A stretch of DNA of 64,000 bases, taken from the NCBI RefSeq assembly GCF_023856365.1, contig NC_064540.1, positions 16,275,191 through 16,339,190 on the forward strand, written 5' to 3'. Source of the DNA: Brienomyrus brachyistius (lineage: Eukaryota; Chordata; Actinopteri; Osteoglossiformes; Mormyridae). Shown in pieces: positions 27,501-39,800 of this stretch (position 1 is the stretch's first letter; each line of letters opens with the position of its first letter). The translations under genes were made by a program, and so were the position numbers. The notes below the pieces were generated by a model. The model was given only the letters and a program-made list of their open reading frames with translations. It did not search any database and was not told where the DNA came from.

Positions 27501-28220
27501 AGTGATACCTGACATTGAGCCAGCAGAAGCGTCAGACATCTTGTTAGGGGGGCGTTCTGCGCTGAGGCATTCCTCACGGTTCTCCGGGAGCCTTTGAGGA
27601 AGACTCGCATTTAAATGAAGCAGAACAAAGAGAGACTAGACAAAGCAAGAATGACTTTCAGTCCAGCTGTGATACGCAGTGTGTGTCGCGGCACTCTTAG
27701 AGAGCAGGTCGGCCGGCTTAGCGAATAAACGAGTAAATGATAAGTACCCTAGCAGCTGACGCATCATGGTTTAGTCAGCAGTTTGCAATCAGTGCTAATA
27801 CTTCATGAAATCACATGACATATTCCAGTGTTTCCAAATCTGCTCCTTGGGGACCCGCAGACAGTTTACATTTTTGCTCCCTCCTGGCTCCCTGCCAGAC
27901 AGTCCACATTTTTGCTCCCTCCCAACTCCCGAGCAAAAAAGTGTGGCAGGGATCTGGCAAAGAGCACATTTGTGCATTTGTGCATCTCCCATGACTGTAT
28001 TGGGAAAAACTGACCAGTTACACTGGCAATATCCTGCTTAAGAGGAAGGAAAGGTTATCCACCATGAGATGCCAGCAGCACCCTGAGCTTCAGACAATAT
28101 TGAGAAAAACACCTCGACAATTTGAAGGTTGACCTGACGATCAATCCTTACTGTATGCAGCCTGATCTCATGCTGTGTGATGAGTCAGACAAGTACTCTG
28201 CCCTTGTGCTGGCTGAAGCA
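24520..28220. other. intron-like or upstream DNA of chl1
   Basis: No coding exon was recognised. If the CpG-rich patch at 24.3-24.5 kb is the first exon, this is its intron. Confidence 0.4.
27827..27960. repeat. dispersed repeat with internal inverted words
   Basis: The sequence contains GGGGACCCGCAGACAGT, CATTTTTGCTCCCTCC twice, and AGCAAAAAAGTGTGGCAGG in the opposite sense. The pattern TTTTTGCTCCCTCC against GAGCAAAAA suggests a decayed palindromic DNA-transposon derivative. Confidence 0.5.
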
Positions 28221-28223
28221 TCC

Positions 28224-28297
28224 TTAAAGAGCTTTGCTTCTGGGAAAAAATAAGAGACCACAGAGACACCAATGTATGGGTATGAGCCTGTGCAATA

Positions 28298-28331
<34 letters not shown>

Positions 28332-28700
28332 TGCAAACTCCAGCCTGGCTCTTCCCTTTTCCTCATTAATGAAGCGTTTCATCCTTGCTTTATGGGTCAT
28401 CAGTCTTGCTTCTAGGAGCCTGTTATGAACTGTCCTTGCAGTGCACTTCACACCACTAAATGTTTCCCATTCCTTTTGAAGGTCACTTGAGGTCATCCTC
28501 CGATTCATGAGGCATTGCCGGATAAGTTGACGGTCATCTCTGGCATTAGAAAGTTGCTTCTGCCCTCTACCTGGATGGTGTTTGGTCATTGCCAGTGTCC
28601 TACATCTTGTTCCTATGAACTGCTTTCTTAGAAACTTTGAGCCGGGAAGCAGCCTGTCTTGCAGTGTAGCCTTATGCCAGCAGAACCAGAATTAAACCAT
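28224..28700 (-). pseudogene. Tc1/mariner-like transposase relic (N-terminal part)
   Basis: The minus-strand frame contains GRGQKQLSNARDDRQLIRQ, SSDLQKEWE, RTVHNRLLEARLMTHKAR and KGRARLEFAKK, which fit the helix-turn-helix and linker part of Tc1-like transposases. The frame then runs into an AT/T microsatellite (28296-28332), which destroys the catalytic part. It is broken and non-functional. Confidence 0.75.
28296..28332. repeat. (AT)n/poly-T tract
   Basis: About 10 AT units are followed by about 18 T. The tract interrupts the Tc1-like relic. Confidence 0.9.
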
Positions 28701-30780
28701 GATTTGAAAATTCATATTTTAAAAAAAGACAAAGTGGTCTTTTCGTTTTCCCCCAGAACTGTACATAACATCGACTGTGAACCATTGCAAAATTGCGACT
28801 AAATATCAATTGCAATCCTGTGACCAAGAAAACTGTATGACATCATTTTTGAATGAAATTGAGACAGGCCCTCAACTTAGCACTCGGGGCCTTTATTTTA
28901 CATTCGGATTTTAGCCAGATGGCCGGGGATTCGCCAAACGCTCAACGCTGGCCAAACGAGTGAAATCAAGTGGCAAGTGATCAAGATACGTCAGAATGAA
29001 ACCTAATCCCTTTGAGTTATGATTGGTCTGATGGTGCCAAGGGTGAAACATGACGAGGGTACCAGAATGCATAAAAAAATCATGCAAAATCTCCCACGCA
29101 AAATACAAGCTAATTAGCATGTCGTTCTACTCTTACTGCAGTCAGGGGAGAACCTTTAACGAGGGCACTGGCCATATGCAAGACAAGCTATGAGTGAATG
29201 CAGTGTTTAAGAACATGATAATGCGCCGTCTCGTGTGCTGAGAGCTTCTGCTTCTTGACATCATTGAGGTCACCATGGGGGTCAGACGGACCCCGAACTG
29301 AATTTATATCATTAGTGTGAGAGGCTATGGCAAGTGCATCCACTGGAAAACAGAAACCCTACAGAGAAATTAATTAAATTGACTCCATTTCTATCTCATC
29401 ACTTGTCCAATTACTTGCCGAGGCCTGGCATTCGACCCGTGCGTACCAGATGAATTTTGTGCAAAGCTAGAGGATTACGAAAAAAAGACAAACTCGGGGT
29501 AGAAAGGCAGCAGAAAGGAAGCCAGCTGATCTCTTCAGCCTATATTCCTTTTTGCACAAGTAAATTATTCACTTATCAAGAAAAGATTCCTCTCCAGTAG
29601 ATTTATTTTGGCTTTAATCTCAAGTAATACTACTACAGAGCACGACGTCACATCACCAGTAAAGGATTTCCTTGTTGTTTAGCACATTGAAGTAATTTGC
29701 TCTTATGAGTACAATGAACTCATTGATAACATGCCATCTGCTGCAAAAGAAATGACCTTAACACAGTCCTGAGTGTTAGAGGAATGCGTGTCTTTAAACA
29801 GTCTCTGACCAAGGTTTCCTGTGGATTTAATGACCTCCGTCAGATTTCTCCTAGTGCCGATCCGCTCGGCATTTTAGGAAGGCATGCGGAAGCGGCCGAA
29901 TCATTGTGTGAGCTTAAAAGTGGACTTTTCTGCGCAATACCTTACAAATTCGAGTGAAAGCGATCTAATGAGCTGAGTCCCAGCCAGTCCAAGGACAATT
30001 AATGAACAAGGGCTGAGGAATTCACACCGCAATGCATCGTGGGTCACGCCTCTGCCAGCTCCTGCGGTTCTGACAGAGGTGGGGGCGGGGAGGGGGGGGG
30101 GGGGGTTTCCCGTAGTCTCGAGTCAGATGGGAGTCTTTAGAGCACCAAATCATGTTGGAGATAATGAACTTCAACTTGCATGTCTGCTAGTATTGGTTTG
30201 CTGGGTCACAGATATTACCAGTGTATGAAGAAAACTGCCCTTTTCAGTATTAAGTAATATAATATATCACTATGAATTAAATATAGATAAAGCTAAAACA
30301 CTTGGGCCCATGAGCATAAATTATAGGGGGATGGGGGCATTGTAAGCCCTCCAATAATCAAAACCAGCAAATACACCCCCCTGGATCCCCTTAAATGGGT
30401 ACAGACCTCAACCTCCTGAGTGCTCAATCCAAAGTTATGCCCTTGCTTGGGTTGATATTAAACATCATTCCAAATGCTGTAATGTAATAATGCATTTTAT
30501 TACTGTTGCCGACTACGGTCAAGAAGCCATTAGATTAAGGTGTGTTTGGTGAAAATGCGGGGCTGCATGTCTGGATGAAAATATGTACAGCATTGAGGTT
30601 TCCATCTTCTGGCTTTAACTGTGAGCTTTAATTTCCCCCCGGAGCTTTGACGCCACGATGACCCTTGCTCTGTTTCCCCAAGGACCTGCGCTTTACCGTA
30701 CGTCTGACTGAGATGAACTGAAGCCGTGGACACGGTCGAGCAGTGTCACCTCTCAGGATTTACACCATTCCGGTCTGCAG
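28700..30780. other. non-coding DNA before the first coding exon
   Basis: No gene was seen. A G-rich run lies at 30084-30106. Confidence 0.4.
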
Positions 30781-30787
30781 CAGAGCG

Positions 30788-30887
30788 ATGGCGTCACCAT
30801 GGAGCTGCAGAATATCTGTCTTATTGGGTCTGATTTCCAGAATCAGCATCTTTCACCCAGCCTGTGGCCTTGATATCCCCCTGAACG
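30788..30887 (+). CDS. chl1: chl1 coding exon 1: start codon and signal peptide
   Basis: The ATG at 30788 opens a 33-residue stretch beginning [17 protein letters not shown], with a hydrophobic core typical of a signal peptide. It ends in DIPLN, comparable with the IEIPSS start of mature human CHL1. The donor GTGCGT follows at 30888 and leaves phase 1, which joins exon 2 as codon GTT. The in-frame GTG upstream at 30743 is not a credible start. Acceptor-like sites ending at 30756 and 30780 suggest that the exon begins there with a little 5' UTR and that non-coding exon(s) lie further upstream. Confidence 0.75.
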
Positions 30888-33800
30888 GTGCGTATACCGT
30901 ATACTCTCTGCCTCACTCTGCACTTTAGCCTTTTATTTTTCCTTACATTATTTTATTTTATTTATATGAATTTATAAATCTTGATACTGGAATGTTTCAG
31001 CTCTTTGCTTTGCATTGTAACACCAGCCCACCTTCTGGGACACCAGTGTCCGTGTCCTTTCTGGCTGTTCCACTCCTGCCTTTTCCTTCCGATATCTGAA
31101 GTTGAGTAGACAGCACTTCTTGAAAATGGCAGATCCTCCAGGGACTTTATCTTGCAGGCAGCCAGCGCCTCCGTTTTAGATTCAGAGCGAAAAGATGGTC
31201 GGCTCCTCGCTAAAGGACCCGGCAGACCCGCACGCAGGCTTATCTCGCGCAGTGGCTCTCGGAGTCGTAGCTGCCACGGCCAATTCATTTAAATCTGCCT
31301 GGATTCTGCCCGCCACAGATCAGCCTTTGTCTCGGTATCGGTCCGCAGACGTCATCGCCTGGCCATCTCATTTGAAACGATTCCAGAGACACTCATTGTA
31401 CTCTGCGTGAGCTCTGCTCATTTTAAACACAGGTGTTGTTTAATTACTGATGTTTATTACTGAGTTCGGTTTATATTAAAATTTCTTTGTGTTTAAGTTA
31501 TTAACAGGCTGCAACATAAGCCCTACTAAAATATATTCATGAGTTTGAATGTCATACATAATGAAATGCTAATTTTGTAACAAATATATTTCCAATTGCT
31601 GCTTGAGGCTTATTCATGTGATAACTGGACGAAAGAGGATGTGAGGATAGGAGGATGTCTAAGTATGTCCGTGTTCATGTTTCATGCTGCCGTGGACCCT
31701 GTAGTGTTAGGTCACCTAAACAGTAAGTCATTTCAGTAATTTCACTGTTTGATGACAGAACCATCCTATTAAATCACTGGGGATTCATTGCCTCTACCGC
31801 AGCACACTTTATGGGATTGACGCTTTCTGCATTATCACACGTATAATGTGTTTTTATTGTGCATTATAATAAGATTGCAGATGATAATGTGTGCAAATGA
31901 ACAGGCTTTAGCAGGGGCTCTTGCTCAAATGGGTGGGGGTGGGTGTATAATTAAAAAAAAAATCACTGAAATCACTGTTGTTTAAATGAAGCACATTGAA
32001 GAAAAGTATGACCTCTTCTCAGTTTTTCTCCAAGGTGTTATAATGGATGGATGGATGGATGGATGGATGGATGGATGGATGGATGGATGAGTGAATAAAT
32101 ATTATTCAAGCTCACGCCAATCTGCTGTTTCGTCCAGTTGAGCAGCTGCCCAGCATCACTGTGCAATCGCCGAGCCCCGTGATCGCCTTCCCCTTCAGTG
32201 AAAGATACCCCATGAAGTGTGAGGCCAGGGCAAACCCCGAACCAGAGTGAGTCACATTGGCCAGCTTGGGCACTGGCTGCTGGTTCTCGCCGCTTCTAGC
32301 ATCTGGCACGCTGCGTTTTTAACACCACCATGTGCTGAATCTGTAATGTGCTTCTGTATTTATGTTAGAAATGCTGAAGTGCAAACGGCACTCGTGTAGC
32401 TAAGAAGCCTCTACAAAAGACTCCTATTCAATCCTGCATCTTTTTGATCCTTTTTGATGCCTGGTTAACGCTTATATGTTATTTCTCTTACAGATATAGT
32501 TGGACGAAAAACGGGCAGGAATTTGACCCCAACCAAGATCCCAGTTTGATAAAGGAGGAAGATTCCGGCTCATTTCTGATCCCAGATAACGGAAACCTCA
32601 CGGAATACCAAGGAAGTTATCGGTGTTACGTCTCCAACAGACTAGGAACGGCCATATCTGAGGAGATTGAATTCATCGTGCCCAGTGAGTAGAGCTTCGC
32701 AGGTCGAGTCATTTGCTGCAACCCTTCTGATGGATTCCGGAATCGAAAATCCAATGAGTTTTTCTTTATCGTGTGCATTTCCTGGACTTGTGTAGTGGAG
32801 CAGTACTGAAGCCCTAGAGCACCATTTCCCTCTCGTTCCATTACATTTTCTCCTGGAAACTTGTAGTGAGAAAATAAATGAGGGGACACAGCCTTCTCCT
32901 TCACCCTGGATGTGTTTTCCATTTCGTTTCGGAACATGCTGCATAAATCTTCAAAGAAATCGCAGGCCAGTGGACTCCATGATGCCTGTGGAAGATGGAT
33001 ATCTAACTCTAACCCTAACCCTAACCCAACTCTCTAGACATGTAACACGTCAGACAATAAAAAACAATATCAGAAATTGTCTTACTATTGTTGATTGCTT
33101 TGACACACTCGCTGGTCTTAACTACACAATATTATATCAGAGCAATGGTTTCATTGTGACACTACATACAGAACAATGTACAGAAGAGGGTTATATTGGA
33201 TTTACTGTAAGCAGTGCTTTTATAAACAGCAAATTAAATGTCTTTTCACACACGCATCTATTATTTACTTAGATGTTCCAAAATTCCCCAAAGAGAAGAT
33301 TAACCCCATCGTAGTGGACGAGGGTCAGCCGATCATTCTGGAGTGTAACCCCCCCAAGGGAATCCCACCATTGCAGATCTACTGGATGACCTTAGGTGAG
33401 CATGCCCACAATCCAATATTATTGCGAAGCACTTTTCAGCAGATTGATATTAAAGGATTTAATGTGTTGCTGACTGCTGCTTGCCTAGTCATAGCCAATC
33501 CATTGAATAAATTATAAGAAATTATAAAAAATTCCAGAGTATTCCTGGGTAGCAAAAAGTGAAGAATGTATTTCTACAGATTCGTAGAAGCGCTAATATG
33601 GAGATGCATACTGTCAGCTATTTGTTACTATACAATTAATTGTAGTCTAAAAACGAAAAAAAAAAACAGTAGCTCTACTAAGGAAATATGCCCCCCCCCC
33701 TTGGGCTTTTCAAATTAACCCTCTGGCCAGATGCAGAAGTGTGAAAATAGTTTTTTCCCGCTTCACATTTTCAGGCTATTTATAAAGTGTGTGGTTCTCA

Positions 33801-36800
33801 TTTCGCTTTAGTTTGAGTGTACAGTTGTTGAGAAGTTTTTATTTAGCGATCCCCACGCCCGTCCCCTTCCTGGCCTTTGTTCCTTTGTCCCCCTTCAGAC
33901 CTCTGGCGTATTTCTGCCCCTTCATAGCGCGGAGGAGTGGCCACCTGTCAATGACAGTCTCGCCGCCGTCTCGCAGCTCAATAGGGGCTTTTCTGTGCGC
34001 TTAACCACAGAGAATTGCTGACACATTCAGCCCAAAAATGCTCTTTAGAAGTCACAAGGAAATTAGCCATTGTGGGCCTAGTCGCTAAGTTTATATGCCA
34101 CGGGGAAAAAAAAGTGACTCAGACGAATGTATGAAAATGTTAAAGAACTTACTCTGTAGAGCTAAATCGGCTTAATAGTTAATGGTTCAGTCATACCGCT
34201 GTTTCATTTTAACAATAGAGATCGGAACACAGAGATCCGTGACATTCTGGGGTGTGATCCAACAAGGGTTTACGTTTTGTTCACTATATTTTGAACTCAA
34301 AGGAAAATCCATCCAGAAAGCCTTGAATACCCAGCACGTGTGCGTCTTGCTCCCCACATCTTCAAGCTCTCCAGAGTTTGGTTCATCTCAGTTTGCTTTG
34401 GTTAATGAGGCACCCATTTGGGTGCAGTGGCTTAGAGAGAGCAAGGGGACCCGGCTTTGAATGGTGCTTACGGAGCGGAGGTCATTGCTCCTAAATGGTG
34501 GCTGAGAGGTGCCCTGCTCCAGGGCTGCCTCTTTCTCTGCCCATTCTTTGCTTCTTTTCACTCAGGTATGCAGCACATTGAGCAGGATGAGAGGGTCTCC
34601 ATGGGCCTCAATGGGAACCTGTATTTCTCAAACGCCCTGGAGAAGGACAGCCGCAGAGACTACTGCTGCTTCGCGTCCTTCCACCGGATACGCACCATCG
34701 TGCAGAAGACAGCCATGTCCGTCATTGTCAGGAATAGTATGTGTTTCTAGGGCAACCTGGCAGACATAACCAGTCAACGTGTTTCCTCTCTCAATATCAT
34801 CGTATTCCATATGCGAACGGACTCTTATAGATAGTGTTTGCATTCATGAACATACACACGCCTACCTAGTCTGTTTCAGGCATGCTTGCGTTTGGCACAA
34901 TCTTTATGTTTTCCATTATTCCATTTCAGCTACATCTATCAGTGGCTCAGAGTCTGGTACCCGTGGTGAGTGGGATCGCACACTCCATGTTTAACATCAC
35001 ACATATTTACACTCGCCATGACATTGCAACTAATATTACTGTTCATTCTTTGTAGTGGTTATTTCATTCATACGTCCTTTATTTAAAGGGACAGTTCACC
35101 CCAAATCTGAAAAAGAGATTTTAGAGGGGCTTTTGTGTTCTCTATCCACCTAGAATGTTCTACTGGGAGATATATAATTCTGAAGATATCAGTCCTAGAA
35201 ATGTCGGGCTTCTCTGAAGTATAATGGAAGTAAATAACATTCTTTCTGTGGTGATTAAAACGTAAATAAAATACATTTGAAAAATTCAACAGTAATGTCT
35301 CTTACCAGAAATTATAACCCGGCTATTGAACATAATCCACAGACTCTGTAGCGATCAAGTTAACATTATTTTCTTCTACCCAACTCCTCACACCAATCGT
35401 ATGACTGGGCAGAAGATACCAGCTGGAGAGGCTCTGCGAAATCTTCTGTACAGAGATACACTTGGTGTTTGGAAAACTCATCTTTTTCATGTTTGTGGTG
35501 ATCTGCCCTTTTACATTTTGTTCTAGGCTTAATTCAAGCTTCGAAGTTATATGTATGTATGTGTGTATATATGCGTGCTGGCTCAGACGTGCTGGTTTGG
35601 GAGCTTGAATCCCCTCTCTGTTGTGTTTGTCGAGTCTGCGAATTCCCCCTCTGTTATGTGGGTATCCTCTAGGGTTCCTATAGTTTCCACCTGCAGTGCA
35701 AAGCATTTACAGTAGGCTAACTTAAGTTTCTTAGTTGCCCATGATGTATGTGTGTGAGAGTGTGAGTGGTTGTGCAAACCTCATGAGGTAACAGCATCTC
35801 GTCCATGCTGTACTCCAGCCTTGTACCTCGTGCCCCATGGGATGCCCCCACCTTACAACCTTCGATGGAGGCGAATGTCTACCATACGTATGATGTACTG
35901 TATATCTATACGGAGGTCCAGATATTTCTAGATTGCATTCCTAAACATTAGCATCATAGGCTAAACCGAAAACATAAAGATTAGTTTTTAACTTAACCAA
36001 AGGATGATGTAACCTAAGAAAGTTTCTCCTTCACCTTCAAAGCCAATGCACTCATGGAGAGAAAACCCAGTCTTCTGGTGCCCTCTGGTGGACAGACGGA
36101 GGTCAGGCTAGTGAAAGAGCAGGAACTGCAGCTTGAGTGCATTGCAGAGGGATTGTAAGTAAACTGCCTCATTGCTCGCAGACATTACGTCAGCGGCACT
36201 TCTTCCAATCGTACTATTGTTTATATCGCATTCTTCCTACTCCAAGCCCTACTCCAAAAATCGAATGGACTAAAATGGGCCCCGGGATGCCTGATCACGC
36301 AAAAGTGGTGAGCCATGGAAAAATCCTGAGGATATCAAGGGTCCATGAAGCTGACAGCGGGAAATACATGTGCAAAGCCAAGAACTCCATCGGAGAAGCT
36401 GTCCATAAGTTTCATGTAACGGTGGAAGGTAAATTATGGGAAGACACAGTCAATAAAATCATTGCATTCTTAATATAATGCACAATACAAATTAATGACA
36501 GATTATCATAATATTCTTTGTAAAACTGTTAGTGTTATTGTAATATGTTAATTTAGGCAATACATTTTCTATACACAGCTATAGAAAAATTATATTTGAA
36601 ACTACTTCGTGTCAGAGAGCACCATCTAGTGTTCATTTTTAAAATTGCACCTCATGTTGTCAGGGCAACTTCAATCAGCGGACAGCGACTTTGCTAAATC
36701 CAAACCAGCACAAGAGGGACAGAGTGAGTGACCCTTTCATATTTATTTCTCAGAGCCCCCCAGATGGACCGAGAAGCCTGAAAATCTTATAAGCATGATC

Positions 36801-39800
36801 GGTGCTGATGTCTTCATTAAGTGTGCTGCTGCTGGAATACCTCAGCCCACAATAACGTGGAAAGTAAACGGACTGCCCCTCAGTGGTATGTAGGAGAACT
36901 GCACTCCCTGCCCACCCATTCTGCGCCTCATGTTGACATTTCCTGTCACTACTCACAGCATCATCCTGCCTTGCTTTTCTGCATTAGACATGCCAGTGTC
37001 AAAAAGAAAGGTTTCCTATGACACCATTAGTCTGCACAATGTGCAGCCTGAAGACAGTGCTGTCTACCAGTGCGAGGCCTCCAACAGGCATGGGACCCTC
37101 TTAGCGAACACTAACATCCTGGTCATGAGTGAGTATGCCTGTACTTCCTGGATGCTTTTTAATGCACACTATTGTCCATATGTATAAAACAGAATTTACC
37201 GTTTCTCCACCCGAGGTGGTATTTAGTTATTCTATTGAAAATGCAATAGAAAAAGGGCATGTCTGCAAAAAAATAATTTCTTCATTGATTGCAAGCAGGT
37301 TTCCAATACTTGGAGTGTTTATGATCGTTTTTTATCATTTCCTCCTACCAGCTAATTAAATAACGATACATTAGTGTTACATTAATAATCAGAGGTGGAT
37401 GAAGCAGTCAGGGCAGAATGGGTTGCACTTTTATTCATGCTGAAATGATAGCGTGACATAGATTGAGCCAGATGGTGATTTCTGCGGACAGGTTAGTTGT
37501 GTGGGTGACGGATGATGTGTCGCTTGTGTCTTCCTGGTGGTTTGGCTGAGATAGCTAAAGCTCAGTGGGAACTTAGAACAGTACAGTGAATGACCTGCAG
37601 AAGTGATTCCACTGAATGTCCTGGACCTACATTTCTCTCCAGTGAAGGATTTCAACTCCACTTTTTTTTTTTTTTAATTTATAGCCCTCTTTGTACAAAA
37701 TATTAAAACTGGCTAATTTCAGTCAGAGCGATTAGCCCTGACAGTCATTTTTAATGGTGTTTTTATAATTCTTACGTTTATCAGCAATATTTTTTTTTAC
37801 CAATCTGTCTTCGAGTTTAATTAGAATTGTTGATAAATGCAGAGTAATAATCTCGTGGTTGGTCACAATGTCCATACAGAAACTGCTTTTGAGCTGTGCT
37901 GGTGGGACACATATTCTCAGTTTTCAAGGTGAACCAGCCCCCAAACCCCAAAAAGCAAAAGCAATCTCTATGGAGTTGCATTCCGGGTGAAGCTTTGAAA
38001 GTCTCTCCTTTCAGCTCTTGCTTTTGACATTCTTTCTGTAGCATGCCCCCCCCCCCCCCCCCGCCCCGCCTGATGGTGCAGCCCTTGACAAAAGTGCACA
38101 TTCTAACTAGTGATGGACAAAATGACACTTAACAAACCATCTGCTGTAATATTTGACCCCACTAGATGGTGCTCTATCTTTAATAAAGGGCATACAGTAT
38201 ACGCCAAAGCAAACAAAGAGCACCATCTAGTGGGGTCAAAAAATATAGCAAATGGTTCATTATGCGTCATTTTGCCCATCACTACTTGTAACCAATCTCC
38301 TTGTAGACCTGCTCCCGATGATCCTGACTGAGGATTCCCAGGAGTATGCTGCAGTGGTGGGCAGGAATGTGGTGCTGCACTGCAAAGTTTTCAGCTCTCC
38401 ACCCGCTACAATCAGCTGGTGAGGCACCAATCAGCTTCCCCACAGCACTGAGTCCTTTCATCTCATCTGCAAACATTAGGAGCCCTACCCTCCCAGGCTG
38501 GTCAGACTAAGGATTTTTGTTATGTATTGAACACATTCAGAAAAAAGATCCACAGTACAAAGCGTTCTGCACGAAACTGACTTTACGACCTTTTTTATTT
38601 GTCCTGAAGTTCATGTCTGGGCATGTATTGATGACATTTGTGATGATTCATGCTATAACAGTGGTATGACTGATGGAAATCAGTAAGATGTGAGGAGGTT
38701 TTCACTGTTTTGGGTCTCCATCCAAACCTCTCTCATTATTGTGCTTGTTAGTGAAACCTGCTGTGATGCAAACTGTGCTTATTCATGCAGAGTCATGTGT
38801 CCATGGCATCACAGGGTGAAGGACGACACAGCAAAGCCTGTCGATGGAGAAAGATTTTTTGTTCATGAGAACGGATCACTGGAAATCAACTATGTCACAA
38901 AAGAAGACAATGGACAATACACGTGTTTTGCTACAAATATAGAAGGGAAATCAGCAATTACTGCAAACCTGGATATAAAAGGTATGAATAATATTTGTAT
39001 TTGAGGGTGGCAGAGTAGCTAAACCTGTAGCACTGTATATGTGTGAGTACACATATGTGTGTATGTTTTCGTACATGTGTGTATGTGTGTTTTGGTACAT
39101 GTATGCGTATAGAGGTTTTCTCCAGGTACATTGCTTTTTCTTCCCCAGAGTTCAAAAACACAATAGATTTGGTTTCTCTATTGTTCATAGTACATATGTG
39201 TATTTGCTCTGTGAGGAACCAGAATCCTGGCCAGATTATTCGTTTGACTCTTTCCTGGGATAGACTCACCCTATATTAGAAAAGGGAGGGCTAGATACAG
39301 TAGATGGATAGATAAATAGACAGACAGACAGATTTTATGCCATACTACTCCATGTATCTCAGATCCTACCCGAATCGTGGATCCACCTCAGGACTTGCGT
39401 ATTTTAAGAGGAACCACAGCCCAATTCACATGCCAAGCTGACTACGATAAGTCCCTGAGAGGTGACCTTGAGATCTTGTGGGAAAAGGATGACACTGAGT
39501 TAGACTTCAACCTCACAGAGAGTATGGGGTAAGATGGAGATTTCTTTGAAGTGTTACTAATGAACCTTTTTTTGTTAATTTAAGGCATAGGCTCTGGACC
39601 CCCATGACCCTGAATAGGACGAGTGGGTATAGATACTTGAAGGATGGATGGATGGATGGAATTTAATGCATACTATGCCAAAATGTATAGTCTTACAGTA
39701 GTTATCACTTTCTGCAGTGTTTTCTGTTTTATTTAAAGTGTATTTCTGTAGATATTTTGCAGATGATGGGATACTGCAGATTGCCAACGTGAGCCACAAA

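Noticed and set aside
30743..30787. Upstream GTG as the chl1 start
   Set aside because: GTG is not a usual nuclear start. The ATG at 30788 places the hydrophobic signal core correctly, and acceptor-like sites lie just upstream of it.
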